In this document: positions 1 through 12,283 of the stretch, one piece after another
Layout of the letters: the number at the start of each line of letters is the position of its first letter
How positions within the stretch are numbered: the first letter of the stretch is position 1
Source of the DNA: Fulvia fulva
Lineage: Eukaryota; Ascomycota; Dothideomycetes; Mycosphaerellales; Mycosphaerellaceae
Assembly (NCBI RefSeq): GCF_020509005.1
Contig: NC_063015.1
Coordinates: 3,844,001-3,908,000, forward strand
DNA: 64,000 bases
Direction of reading: 5' to 3'
Notes under the pieces: model-generated
Databases searched by the model: none
What the model saw: only the letters and a program-made list of their open reading frames with translations
Told to the model about the DNA's origin: nothing
Translations under genes and position numbers: made by a program

Positions 1-1825
1 AGGTCGCGGCTAGACCTCGAGGCTAGCGGTTATATATATAGGTTATATATCTAGGTACTACCTACGTAGAGAGAGGTAATATCGCCCCCGCCTTCTTCGT
101 CTACGTAGTATACTACCTCCTAGTCGGATTCTAGTATGTCCTTACTAATATAGAAGCACGTACGGGGTCTGCCGTCGCCTCGTAGGTATATCGTATAGCC
201 TAGTAACTTATAGGTCGTTAGTCTCTTACAGTACGGGTTAATCTATAGCTCCTAGATTACTAGGACGTAGTAAACGTACGGGTCCGCCTCGTATAGGAAA
301 TGGTTCTAGACTATATCCTTACTATAGTTAACGTTATACTAGATAATACTAAGCGTATCGAGGCTAGTTATTATTATCGATAATCATTTCCTCTATAATA
401 TCCTATATCCTACTACCTTATACATCCTAGTCTATACCTATCGGCTAAATACTAAAGGGGAGCCGGGCCTAGTTAGATTGCCTCGCCGTAGCTAGTAGAG
501 CACGTGGCCTCCCGTACGCCCTAGGCTACGTATCCTTTATATCATTCTCGGCCCTAGGGCGCTTATACCCGACCGCCGCTAGCTAGTTCCGGTATAGACT
601 AGCCTTACGGTCGCTATCGAATCTTAGGGCGACGGTTCTATTTATAATTGCCTTGTTTTTCGCTAGTTTCCGCTATAGGCATTCCGCGCTATACGATAGG
701 TAGTACCCCGGACAGTTCGCGTACCGCCTCGTAGCCAATATATAGTCCCTAGATATATAGTCTCCTATATAGTTCGAGTAGGCCTACTTGTTTATATACG
801 TGTAGGTTTGGTGTCTATACTATTAGTATTTGAAGTATTAGAGGATACGAAAGGATAAGGAGTACTTTTTAACTATCTTAAGGCTATATTACTAGATTAG
901 GCCTTGTTCTATTACTAGATCCGCCGCTTTCGCGTCTTATAGCTATACGATTAGCGCCGAGGCCTTCTTACCTTCTAGCTATTTCCTATAGAGCTAAGTC
1001 GCCTTCTAGAATAGAGAGTTAAGAGTGACCGGGTTATCCTCTTAGAGAGTACGTAGGTGACCTTAGTTAGTTAGGTCGAACTCTCTAGGTATATCGTAGA
1101 CTAGGATCGTAAATTACTTCGTTAAGACCTTCGCTAATACCGTAAACTTAGATACCTACTATAGCTATATCTCTAGGTACCTCCTAGTAGTAGTAGAGCT
1201 AGTATAGATCTATAGAGTACCGTTAGACTATTAGTTCACTATAACTACCCCTAGTTAATTAATTCGTTAGGCGAGCTCCTTATTCGATAGCTTCGTAACT
1301 TTAGCCTAGTCTTCCTTTACTATAATACGGATCGTAACTATATCGTACGTTAGGTAGGGGCCTAGTATCGATACCGCGACCGATACCTAGCTATAGGGGT
1401 GTTAATTCCGGGTGGCCTTATTAATTGCCTAAGACGTCGTCCTTATTTCTTATTACCTTCGGTAATACAATAGTACTAGCGCCGTACGTAGCTAAGTAAT
1501 TATTACCTTTATAGACCGGTAAGGGAGCTAATCGTTAGTTTCTATACTTTTTACGTCCTCTATAAGTTGCTACTAGTTGTCTTAGGGGAGCTTTGCCTAT
1601 AGAGCCGTAGGCGCCGGTAGTACCGTAGCCTAGGCTACTATTACCTAGGAGTTGCCTAATATAGCTAGGCACCTCCGCGGCGTTTAGAGCTAAAGAAATA
1701 GGGTGAAGAGAACTTTAAGCTATCTTAATTAAATAAGGTAGAACTCCCTTAATTCTAGGAATAGTAGCCTACTTTATAGATCGTTAGAATAGCCTTAATA
1801 AGGGCTTTCGAATATGTCGTATTTA
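1..1825 (-). mobile_element. LINE1 copy A, 5' part, RIP-degraded
   Basis: This is the reverse complement, with many CA/TG-to-TA changes, of the first ~1.85 kb of the better preserved LINE at 4582-9565. It covers the 5' leader, ORF1 and the start of the ORF2 endonuclease domain. Its 5' end lies near 1825, against a chromovirus integrase fragment, and the 3' part lies outside the window to the left. No usable reading frame remains. The same segment, less mutated, is present at 35853-37690. Confidence 0.85.
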
Positions 1826-2857
1826 GCGATAGCGCCGATCTTAAGCCCGTTCGAAGTAATATATATAGTATAAGACTTATAAGCCGACTTTACTAATTAA
1901 TATCGTACGCTAGTACCTACGTACGAGGTAGGCGATAAAGTCTACTTAAGTACCCGTAACTAGCGTATAGCTCGGCTATCTAAGAAGCTTAACTATTGCT
2001 ACGTAGGTCCCTACGTAATAATAGAACTACTACCGAACGATACGTATTACCTAAGCCTACCGCGGTCGCTAGAGAACCTATATAACGGATTCTATATAAA
2101 CCTCTTACTCCCTATATATAAAGCGTTACCTAGCTAAGTAGAACTAACCCTACCGCCGATCGAGGTAGAGAACGAAGAGGGAATTAATTAGTTCTAGTAT
2201 ATAGATAAGATCCTAAATATACGGAGGAAGTACGGCTAGTATAAGTATCTAGTTAGTTAAGTAGGAGACAACGAGGATCTAATATAGGAGCTAGCGGAGG
2301 ATATAATAGAGATAGCCGCCGCCTCTATTATAGACTTCTACTATAATAGCCTAAGGAAACTAATACCTACCGGCTTTATAGAACTAGAAGGATAGGTAGC
2401 GAATAAAGCGAACCCCTCCGCGTTAGTATTAGTTATAGCTAAAGTAGTAACTATAGGTAGGTACTACCTTTAGATAGAAATAGCGTCGATAGCTCTTCTA
2501 TATAAGGCAGATAACTATGTTAGTCTAATAGCGATAGTAGCTTTAGATAAAGACCCGTATAGTACGGACCTAAGAAAAGCGACCGATAGTAGGAATACGA
2601 GTAATATACGTCAATACGAATAGGAAGCTTCCTATAACTCTATAACCTTAACGGCACCGCTATCTTCGAATAGTATTAGGTCCTATAGCTCTTTAGGTAC
2701 TTTTATAATAGCGCCTATAACGGAGGCCTTCGTAGACTTTATAGATCGCTACGACTCTCTCGGTATCCGATATAGCGAGGATAATAATAGTATAGTAAAG
2801 CGTAAGAGCGTAGTAATAGACGACGTTATAGAGGACGAAGTAATAGATAATAAAGCG
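1826..2857 (+). mobile_element. Ty3/gypsy chromovirus fragment: integrase C-terminus and chromodomain
   Basis: Translated on the plus strand with RIP stops ignored, 1900-2110 gives the GPY/F-type module of a gypsy integrase (GDKVYLSTRN, then YVGPYVIIELL, then NGFYINLLLPI). About 2190-2350 reads as a chromodomain (IDKILNIRRKYG, YKYLVS, ELAEDII, IIDFYYNSLRKL). Everything 5' of the integrase C-terminus and the 3' LTR are missing. The left side abuts LINE1 copy A and the right side is interrupted by the tail of LINE2. In the family the chromodomain binds methylated histone H3 and steers insertion into heterochromatin. Here it is only a relic. Confidence 0.75.
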
Positions 2858-2948
2858 ATAGATAGATAGATAGATATTTTATTAAGCTATTATAGTGCCC
2901 TTTAGCCTATATAGCTATACTATCTTGTTTTTGTATATATAGAGGAGA
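2858..2948 (-). mobile_element. LINE2, 3' tail segment with (ATCT)n end
   Basis: On the minus strand this piece continues the 3' untranslated region of LINE2 that stops at 23034 and ends in about five ATCT units at 2858-2878. It parallels the 3' end of LINE1, which also closes with a few ATCT units. It was separated from the rest of LINE2 by insertion of the 20-kb G1 block: the 5-bp duplication is GGAGA at 2944-2948 and GGGGA at 23034-23038, a single RIP-type difference. Confidence 0.75.
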
Positions 2949-3109
2949 TGTAACGGTTTATAGTCGTGTTGATATAAAGTACCTAGGTACGTAGGAAAGA
3001 GGAGCGCGAGGTACGCCGAGGCTATATATAAGCCGAGGTACTACGCTAGTGCGCGCGGTTACGTAACCTACGTACTAGCTAGACATTCGCTAGGCCTAGG
3101 GCCGTAACA
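2949..3109 (-). repeat. G1 3' LTR (161 bp)
   Basis: It starts TGTAACGG and ends CCGTAACA, and it is the same length as, and near-identical to, 22873-23033. On the minus strand a G-rich polypurine tract lies immediately before it (plus-strand 3112-3120). It contains the GAAAGAGGAGCGCGAGG core (2995-3011) that the LTRs of G3 and G4 also share. Confidence 0.85.
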
Positions 3110-4581
3110 CTACCCCCCCTTCAAAATCGCGCTCAGTCCCTTAAGCTCGTAGTATAGCCGCTATAAACGCGGCGTTATCCTCTATACCGTATTAACGTAT
3201 ATCCGGTACTTACCTACTAACGGTTATCTTTCTTAAAGTAGCCGCCTACGGACTATTATAAGTACTAGTATTAGGTTCGTAATACGTAACTACCGGAAGA
3301 GCTATAGGCACCTACGCGAATAACTTACGTAGCCTATATATAGTTACCGGGTTAGGCGTAAATATTAACGAAGCGTTTACGGCTAAAGCGTTTATTACTT
3401 CGCCGATCATAACGTCTTCGGGTGTATCCTTATTAGGAATTTACCCTAGTAGCGGCGTAAAGTTAGCTAGCCTGTCCTTCGTAGGGTAGTTGTAGTAGAA
3501 GTCCGCGATAGAGGCGGTAGTAGTATCTATTAACTCCTTAGCGGGCTCCTAGGTAGGCTTACTATAACCTACCTATTATATAAGGTATTTATACCTTCAT
3601 TCCTTCCTCCTACCGCGTAGCGCTAGGCCTAGCGGCAATGTACTCTTTACGTTAAGTACTATATCTAGAAGCTAATACGTATTTATATCTCCGTTATTAT
3701 CTTCTACCTCGATCGGGGCCGGAGGTAGCTATACTTGTCCTAGTATTAGTACGTATATAGGTATTAGTAAGTTGGCGTAAAAGCCGTTATAGAGGTTACT
3801 TAGGGATTAAGGGAGGTCTAGGCGGTACGTGTCGTATAGTAGTACCTTAGTAACTACGTATAGTCTAGTATAGCGGTAATTAAGCTTCTTTAATAGGCGC
3901 TTAGTACGCTAGTTACGTATACTAAGGTATACTAGGTCTCCGACTTCGTACCGTAGTATAATCGTTCTATACTTATTAGTATATTTAGCTTACGATACTT
4001 ATACTATTACTATAGAGTCTCGTAGCTTATACCTAAGGTCTGTTATACGTTATACGAATATATTTATAGACTCTACGTCTAATCGCTATTTATACGGAAG
4101 TAGTTATATAGGGAGATTAAGTTCAGTATCTATATAACGTAGGTTCTTGCTAATATTCGCAATAAAAGGACTTACGCTAGTCGTTTCGGAGACGTAGTCG
4201 TTTATAGTAAACTCTATAAGTAGGAGCCAATCTAGCTAGTTATCCTAAGCGTAACTAGTAAACGTACGTAGGTACTGTTCTATTATCTTATTAGTATTCT
4301 CGCTTTGACTATTAGTCTTAGGGTAATAGCCGGTTAAGATCTTACGCTTAATTTATAGTAACTCGTAGAGGCGTCCCTAGAAGGCTAATACCTATTAAGG
4401 ACTACGATCCGACGTAATTGTCTTTAGTAGACTATATCGGGAGAAGATGTACTTTACGTAGATATATACGATATACTCCGCTATTATTTCTAATACTAGA
4501 ATATAATGCCGCTCCTTACCTAAACGGTCTATAACTATAAGTACGTTCTTATAGTACTAACTATCTACTATATACTTGGTC
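3110..4581 (-). pseudogene. G1 integrase, catalytic core and C-terminal part (broken)
   Basis: The minus-strand translation of 4510-4575 gives the start of the gypsy integrase core (NVLIVIDRLGKERHYI). Around 4230-4340 the region typical of the D-D-E domain is readable, with TNSQSENTNKIIEQYLR. Many stops from TAG/TAA created by CA/TG-to-TA changes break it. The upstream half of the same integrase lies at about 9579-10000, beyond the LINE1 insertion. The 3' 500 bp before the LTR has no domain I recognise. Confidence 0.65.
4569..4581. repeat. 13-bp target site duplication of LINE1 copy B (left)
   Basis: TATATACTTGGTC occurs here and again at 9566-9578, directly after the (ATCT)n tail of the LINE. 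Removing one copy and everything between joins the two halves of the G1 integrase in one frame, so this is a true target duplication from target-primed reverse transcription. Confidence 0.85.
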
Positions 4582-4809
4582 GACCTTCGTATACTATATT
4601 AGTCCTTCCTATCGATCTCTGCGCCAAAACACGACACATTCGAAAGCTCTTATCAAGGCCATTCCAACGATATAAAAAGCAGGCCACTGCCCCTAGGACT
4701 GAGGGAGTTCTACCCCATTCAATCTGGACAGCTTGAAGCTCTCTTCACCCTGTTTCTTCAGCTCCAAACGCCGCGGAGGTGCCTAGCTACATTAGGCAAC
4801 TCCTAGGCA

Positions 4810-5982
4810 ATGGCAGCCCAGGCTACGGCACTAACGGCGCCTACGGCCCTACAGGCGAAGCCCCCCCAAGACAACTGGCAGCAACTTATAGAGGACGCAA
4901 AAAGCATGGAAACTAACGATCAGCTCCCTTACCGGTCTCTACAGGTAATGATCACTCAGCTACGCACGGCGCTTGTACTGTCGTATCACCGAGGGCAACA
5001 AGAAATGAGGACGACGTCCCAGGCGATTAGCAAGGCCACCCGGAATCAACACCCCCATAGCTGGGCATCGGTCGCGGCATCGATACCAGGCCCCCGCCCA
5101 ACGCACGATGCAGTTACGATCCGCATTGCAGCAAAGGAAGACCAGGCCGAAGTTGCGAAGCTATCGAACAAGGAGCTCGCCCAACGAATCAACCAACCAG
5201 GGGTGGTCGCAGTGAACCAACAGTCCAACGGCACTCTACAGATCTATACTAGCTCTGCTACTGCTAGGAGGCACCTAGAGGCACAGCCACAGTGGGCATC
5301 TAAGGTTGCGGCATCAGCGAAGGTCTTAACGAAACAATTCACGATCCTAGTCCACGACATGCCTAAGGAGTTTGACCCAACCAACCAGGGTCACCTACGC
5401 GCTCTCCAAGAGGACAACCCGGTCACTCTTAACTCTCCAATCCAGAAGGCGACTTGGCTCCATAGGAAATGGCTAGAAGGCAAGAAGGCCTCGGCGCTAA
5501 TAGTATGGCTACAAGACGCGAAAGCGGCGGATCTAGCGATAGAACAAGGCCTGGTCTGGCAATACAGCCTCAAGACAGTAGAAAAGCACTCCTCATCCTT
5601 TCGTGTCCTCTAATGCTTCAAATGCCAACAGTATGGACACCAAACCTACACGTGCACAAACAAGCAGGCCTGCTCGAACTGTGCAGGAGACCATATGTCT
5701 AGGGACTGTACATCGACTACGAGACGGTGCGCGAACTGTCCGGGGCACCACCCATCGTATAGTGCGGAATGCCCACAGCGGAAACTAGCGAAAAACAAGG
5801 CAATCACAAACAGAACCGTCGCCCCAAGATTCTACGGCGACCGTGAGGCTAGCCCACACCGGAACCAACTAGCGGCGGTCGGGCACAAGCGCCCTAGGGC
5901 CGAGAACGATGTAAAGGATGCGCAGCCTAGGGCGTACGGGAGGCCACGTGCTCTGCTAGCTGCGGCGAGGGAATCTAACTAG
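4810..5982 (+). pseudogene. LINE1 ORF1 (gag-like, zinc knuckles), one internal stop
   Basis: A frame of about 390 codons starts at ATG 4810 and ends at TAA 5980. It is broken only by TAA at 5611-5613, which is consistent with a RIP change of CAA. Residues 1-267 are a basic coiled or RNA-binding gag-like region. Straight after the stop come three CCHC-type knuckles (CFKCQQYGHQTYTC, CSNCAGDHMSRDC, CANCPGHHPSYSAEC). In this family the product binds the LINE RNA to form the ribonucleoprotein. The single stop suggests the element was active recently. Confidence 0.8.
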
Positions 5983-6067
5983 GCCCGGCTCCCCTTTAGT
6001 ACACAGCCGATAGGCGTAGACCAGGACGCACAGGGCAGTAGGACACAGGACGATATAGAGGAAATGA

Positions 6068-9000
6068 TTGTCGATGCCGATGACTAGCCTCGACACGCTT
6101 AGCATCATCCAGTATAACGTCAACCATAGCAAGGATATAGTCCAGAACCATTTCCTACACGAGGCGGACCCGCGCGTCCACCACGTCCTTACAATCCAGG
6201 AGCCATGGATTAACCCGCACCATAAGAGACCAACGACCTGCAAGTCACCAGGCTACACGACATGCCTACGAGGCGACGGCAGACCCCGCACGTGCTTCTA
6301 TGTCAGCAAGGACATACTAGAATCCGACTGGGAGGTAGTGTACTACGCAGACGAAGAAGGCGGGGGCGATATTACCTCCCTCCACGTGGGTAGCACCTGG
6401 ATACACAACCTATACATGCAACCGCCAGCCTCGAGGTCTAGCCGCGACCTAGGGGTCTGCAGACACCTAGACAGTGCGCTCAAGAGACAAGGGTGCCACA
6501 TCGTAGTAGGAGACTTCAACATACACCACCCTTCCTAGGAAAGCCTTATGCAGCCGCACCCTATAGCCGACGAAGTACTCGACTTGATGGCGAGCAACGC
6601 AATTGCCCTCAATACCCCGAAGGACCTGGGCACCTGGAAGAGAGGGGGACTCTAAGGCACGATCGACCTCTCCTGGATCTCAGATAGCCACTACCACACG
6701 GTAACCTACTGTGGGATCGAACATGAACTCGAGGCGTCGTCAGACCACATGCCAGTCAGGACCTCTATTGCGACACAGATACAACGCACACCAGCGAGAA
6801 CCCCTAAGCCAAACTGGGGAAAGGCCCACTAGGCCAACATCTAGGCGTACCTCGATGACTCCAAGAGGCTAGTCTAGATCGCGTAGTAGCAATACAACAG
6901 TAAAGACGAGATAGACGAAGCAGTCCAGGGGTTGACAGACGAAATAAGAAAAGCGACCTCACTTCACGTTCCGCTTGCCCAACTAACGACATGGTCCAAA
7001 CCATACTGGACGCCGGAGTGCACTGCGGTAGTAAGAGAAGCAAGGAGAGCCCGCCGGGTGTGGACGAGCAGCCATAGCGAGGAGGCCTGGAACGTATACA
7101 GGGAGGCATGCCAACAGAAGAAAGCCATAATACGGAGGGAGAAAGCAGTCGGCTGGAGGGCCACAGTGGAAGAAATCGCCGGCAAGCCAGAGAGGATGTG
7201 GAAGCTAGCGAAATGGGCCCGACAGGACCCTACACAGGGCCCCTCCTTCTCTATCCCAGCGCTACAATCGCCTAGTGGCCCGGTTAGCGACCCCGAGGCC
7301 AAGGCGCGTCTACTGGCTAGCAAGTTCTTCCCACCCCCAGTCGAGGCTGATCTAAGCGACATAAACAGCTCTACTCCCCTAGCCCCTAGCATCGCGGTCC
7401 AACAGGAGGTGTCCGAGGGAGAAGTTACCGCTGTGCTGAGGAAGTTGCCGGCGAAGAAAGCCCCGGGGCCGGATGGGATCCCAAACGAGCTACTAAAGAA
7501 GTGTAGAGATCAACTAGCCCCAGCAGTTGCAGCGATCTTCAACGCCTGCCTACAGACCGGATACCACCCGATAGCTTTTAAACAATCGACGACAGTGGTC
7601 CTACGCAAGCCGCAGAAGGAAGACTATACGCAGGTGAAGTCGTACCGCCCAATTGCGCTCCTTAACACTCTTGGGAAGGCGCTTGAGAAGCTGGTTGCAA
7701 CGAGACTCTCCGAGGCGGCAGAGGAACACTCCCTACTCCCGGACACCCAGATGGGTGCGCGCCCACAGCGATCGACGCTATCCGCGATGGAACTTATCAC
7801 CTCTCAGGTAAAGGCCATCTGGTATAAGAATAGGGACAAGGTGGCTTCCTTACTTAGCCTAGACATATCGGGAGCCTTCGACTACGTGTCACACCCGCGG
7901 CTTCTCTACATCCTAAGGTCGAAAGGACTCCCTGAGTGGCTTGTCAACTTCGTACGGTCCTACCTCCAAAACCGCAGTACGTCGATCCTGGTCGGCCAGT
8001 ACAGAAGCCCATTTCAAGCAGTCCACACTGGAATCCCGCAAGGCTCAACGCTAGCACCTATTCTGTTCCTCTTCTTTATGGCGACGCTGCTCCCAGCCCT
8101 AGAATCCCAGGACACCGCTGCGAGCGGCTTCGTAGACGACACAAACATCCTAGCGTGGTCTTCCTCGACTGAGGAGAACTGTAGGCTACTAGAAGAGAAG
8201 CACAAGATCTGCGAGGACTGGGCTAGGAGGCACGGGGCTCGGTTTGCCCCAGAAAAGTACAATCTGATACACTTTACGCGCCGGCCACGGTTCCACAATA
8301 TGCAAGCTTCTATCCAGATACAGGGGCACACGACTAACCCGGCAAATCAGCTCAGGATCCTCGGACTATGGGTGGACCCGGCGCTACGGTAGAGGAAGTA
8401 CGTATAGGTAATATTACGGAAAGCTAAACAGAATATGGCATCATGCCAGAGGCTCACTGCGTCCACATGGGGGGCGGACTTCCGGCAGTCACGACTTCTA
8501 TATACGGCTATTGTACGGCCAGTCCTTACCTATGGCAGCCAAGTGTGGTCCTTAGGCGAGAGGGCCTGCCCATCGAAGGGACTCGTCGCGCCGCTAGCGA
8601 AGATCCAAAACCAATGCCTAAGGAAGGTCACCGGGGCATATAAGTCGACACTAACGAGGATGCTTGAGCACGAGACCGCTATACCGCCGATCGACCTATA
8701 CATCCAGGGACTACGGACCTCCTACTTAGGCAAGTCGGCACAGTACCCAGTACAGAAGGTCATCGCTAGTGCAGTCGCAAGGGCCCGCGAATCAGTACCA
8801 GCGCACAAGGGCATTCGACCCGGAAACGAGCCGAACTACCGGGCAAGGGACGAACAGCTAGCAACACAATGGGAAGGTGAGAAATCGTTTGTAGAGCAAC
8901 TATGGAAAGAGAGGTGGAACAACCAGGTTGTAGGGCATAGTGGACGCCCTCAGCCAGCGGGACAACCTAAGGAATGGTCAGCTACAAAATCCGCGGTCAA

Positions 9001-9391
9001 GCACCCCCCGAAGCTCATCCACTACCGCCTTACGAGGGCACAGAGTAGCATAGCAACCCAACTGCGAAGCGAACACATCGGCCTCCAGGGGTACCTATCA
9101 TGGAGGAAGGTTCCAGGATACACGAATACTAGCTGCCCCTGCGGCTATCGCTCCCAGAACGTACGGCACGCACTCCTCGTCTGTCCGAGGTAGTCGCTAG
9201 GAAGGGGGGAGTGGATGGCAAAGGCGAGGAACCGGACGATTGGGGCACTTCTTAACAACGCTGAAGACCTACGGCGCATTACGAACTGGATACTAGAGAA
9301 GGGCTGGCTAGAACAGTACCGCCTAGTAGGAGCAGTGCAGGAAGAGAGGACACGACGCAGCGCGACGAGACCGGCTAGGAGCGGGGGCTAA
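6068..9391 (+). pseudogene. LINE1 ORF2: APE endonuclease and reverse transcriptase, several RIP stops
   Basis: One reading frame runs from ATG 6068 to TAA 9389-9391 and is interrupted only by TAG/TAA codons (at 6536, in the cluster 6653-6895, at 8389 and near 8405, and at 9191), with no frameshift. The N-terminal part is an exonuclease-endonuclease-phosphatase domain (IQYNVNHSK, TIQEPW, GDFNIHH, SDHMPV). The reverse transcriptase follows from about 7430 (KAPGPDGIPNELLKK, YRPIALLNTLGK, SLDISGAFD, GIPQGSTLAPILF, catalytic FVDD near 8133). The C-terminal CxC...H...C motif is at about 9136-9186. The layout fits the Tad1/I group. I see no clear RNase H. Confidence 0.85.
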
Positions 9392-9578
9392 CGGGGTAGT
9401 GACATGGACTACGTACGTTCAGAGGGAAAGCTAATCTAGACAAGGAGTAGTCGGGGGCGGGAAGGGTTTTCACCTATTCGGGTTTCCCTTTGTACATAAC
9501 AATAGATATATACCTGCATAGGCCGGATAGGGTCCTAGAACAGGGGAATGACAAATCTATCTATCTATATACTTGGTC

Positions 9579-12279
9579 CTTAGTAGTTCGATAACGGAGT
9601 CTAAGGCAACGTCGTCCTACGTATCGAAGAGGACTAGTAGTAGAGCAAGTAGTCTATATTAAGGTTTATTAATACTACGGCTATTACGGTATATACGGTA
9701 TACTCGTACGAAAGATCTAATAAACCGTGTCATTCGTAGCTATATATAGTAACGTAACACTAACTAGCTCGTAGTTGTCTTACCGGGGTGTCCTATAGTA
9801 GGTATATCGTAGAAGGCCTTAATAATACGTATACGTATAGTGTTTCCCTTATCTTCGGTAGGTAGGATAAAGAGACTATAACCGCTATATCTGTTCTTAA
9901 TATAGATCATCCTATCGACTAGTATCGCGTACTTGTCGTTAATCTTGTTCCTTCGTAGCAGTTTAATAGGTTCGCCTACTACTAACTAGGTCGTAGCTTC
10001 GATTGTATCGTCCTGTTCGTATAGCTTACTAATGTCGGCTAATAGCGCTTCGTCTATTACTACTCCTTCGACTTCGGATACGCTTAGCCGTAGGATTTGG
10101 CTAGCGCTAACAGATAAGAAGTGTTCTAGTTTAAGTAGTATACGATCCTACTATACGTACCGCGGATCTACTTTGTTATATAGAATCGCGTCCTATAAAC
10201 GTCTAGTAAGGCTGTCTAGTTTAGCTCCTTAAACACCTAGACAATATATAATCTTAAAGAAGAATTATAAGAGGAACTCGGCCCCTCTTACTTATCGTCT
10301 ATTTAGTTACTTAGAGGTTATAAAGTATTCGAGGTTCTTATGGTCGCTATACACTAGTACTAGGTGGCCGCTTAGATTAGTGAAGTTCTTAAAGTCTAGT
10401 TCGTTGATATCGCTAGCTATAAGTTCGGGCTTCTGCTCTTTAAATACTTTGACGATAGTAAGTAGTTCCTTGTTATAAATGTCGTAATTGTACTCCTACG
10501 GGCTTATCTTCTTAGACAGGTATGCGATTAGCCTTAGGATGTTGTCCTTATCGTATTGCGATAGGACCGTAGCCGTAATAAAGTCACTCGTATCCGTTTT
10601 AAGTACTATTCTACGTCCTAGGACAAACATCGCTAATATAGTACCTTTAGTATCGGTAAAAGCTTACTTTAGCCCGTCGAATACTTTCTAACATTTCTCT
10701 GTCTATTACTAAGGGCAGTCCTTCTTAGTTAGCTTTACTATAGGTAATACTATCTTACTATAGTCCTTAATAAAGCGCCGATAGAACCCGGAGAACCTAT
10801 TAAACGCAAGGATATCTTTCACGTTTACTAGTGTTCTCTATTCCCTTATAGCTTATACCTTAGCTAGGTCTATTAAGACCCCGTCCTTACCGATAATAAG
10901 GCCTAGGTATTTAGTAGATTAGGTATAAAACTTACATTTAGTAATATTGAGTTATAGGCCGGCTTCACTATATTTACGAAGTACCTTCTTAACATACTCT
11001 ATATACTCCTTAAGAGTGTCGCTAAAGATGAGTATGTTATCTAGGTATACCGACGCAAAGTCGTTAAGGAACTCTCGTAGTATGTCGTTAATATAAGACT
11101 AGAAAGTACTAGGGGCATTACACAACCCGAATAGTATTACTAGGCATTCAAACTGTCTATATCGTGTTATGAATGCGGTCAGCTATTCGGAGCCCTCTGC
11201 TATTCTAATACGATTGAAAGCGGCAATAACATCTAGCTTAGTAAAGTACTTCTTACTAGTAATACGATTGAGTTTGTCTTATTTCAAGGGTATAGGATAC
11301 CTAGACTTGATCGTGCGTTCGTTAACTTGTCTATAGTCAATATAGACTTTTAATCTACCTCCTAGTTTCTTGATAATAAGTACGGGTGATAAAGTATCTA
11401 CTCTACCTTCGTATCTACGAATGCCCTTCTAGGCTAGCTACTCTTAGACCTAGTACGCGATGACTTCGTCCTCCTAGTTTAATATCCGGTAGGGTCCGGT
11501 AGGGCCTACTAAAAGGCGGTATAGTTCCTAGCTTCAGCTTGATCTCGTGGTCAATACTAGGCCTATGTAGTAGAAGCTCCTTCGTATCTTATCTAGAGAA
11601 GTAATATACGAATTCGTGATATATAGGGAGAAGGTGGTCCTTTAGATCGATAGTCTCCTCCTTCTTACGCATAAATTTGTCTATATCGGCTTATATATAC
11701 ATCTTATAGGTAGAGAGAGTCGGACTAACGCGTTGCGCTACTAGTACGAACGCCGCTATACGTATATCAAGTCGCTCGATAGTCTTATTATTAGAAAGCA
11801 TCCTATAGCCGGTACTAGGCGAGCATGTCGCTATATTACGTATATTACGGGCGCTTATAGCGTAGGTAGTAAGTGGGTCTATAGTACGTATATCGCTAGG
11901 TTGCTATAGCTCGTTCCTATTAAAGATAAATATTATATATACCTTTACTCCTTTCCGCCTTGCTATCTTCTTAATTGCCTCCGCGCTAACTTCCTAGATA
12001 TTAATATCCGGCAGTATCGGTGTAGCTAGTTTCTTTTCGAATAATAGTTTAGCGGTTCGCGGGCGTTCCTTTATAATTATATTAGAGGTTATAGTCTAGA
12101 CAAAATCTCTATCGTTGTCTTCTTCGACAGTAGCTTAATACGCTAGTCGGGTCTTTAGGGCAGGTTCGAAGGTCTACTTAGTAATTACCGGTTCCTACTT
12201 ATCGTTAATACTCTATACCTAGACTAGCTCGCTATTCTATAGGTAATATCCCTTATAGTACTCCGAGTCGAGGGTTATA
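9579..12279 (-). pseudogene. G1 reverse transcriptase, RNase H and integrase N-terminus (broken)
   Basis: Minus-strand translation of about 11,200-10,960 gives gypsy reverse transcriptase (TAFITRYRQFECLV, LFGLCNAPSTF, and YLDN where the catalytic YLDD is expected, the change fitting RIP). RNase H lies about 10.2-10.7 kb. At 9.6-9.9 kb the integrase zinc-binding region is readable (GHPGKTTTS, then CRICRNSRS with Cys partly lost). The frame continues across the LINE1 insertion into 4569 and downward. At the upstream end, the codons at 12,279 continue directly from the protease at 20,192 if G2 is removed. Confidence 0.75.
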
Positions 12280-12283
12280 GTAC

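Larger units (their letters stand above)
4582..9565 (+). mobile_element. LINE1 copy B, Tad1-like non-LTR retrotransposon, near full length
   Basis: This 4,984-bp element contains an ORF1 with CCHC zinc knuckles and an ORF2 with endonuclease, reverse transcriptase and a C-terminal CCHC-like motif, and it ends with about three ATCT units instead of a long poly(A). It is far less mutated than its surroundings (CA and TG are common), so it is younger than the G1 element it sits in. Sequence shared with copy C begins at ATCGATCTCTGCGCC near 4611. The 29 bp before that are not found in copy C and may be extra bases added during insertion. Confidence 0.9.

Noticed and set aside
2858..2880. Microsatellite (GATA)n as an independent repeat
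   Set aside because: The same short tract marks the 3' end of each LINE copy, so it is the LINE tail and not a free microsatellite.
10032..10691. Plus-strand ORFs of 66-67 codons
   Set aside because: They run antisense to the RNase H/integrase region of G1 and are chance openings.
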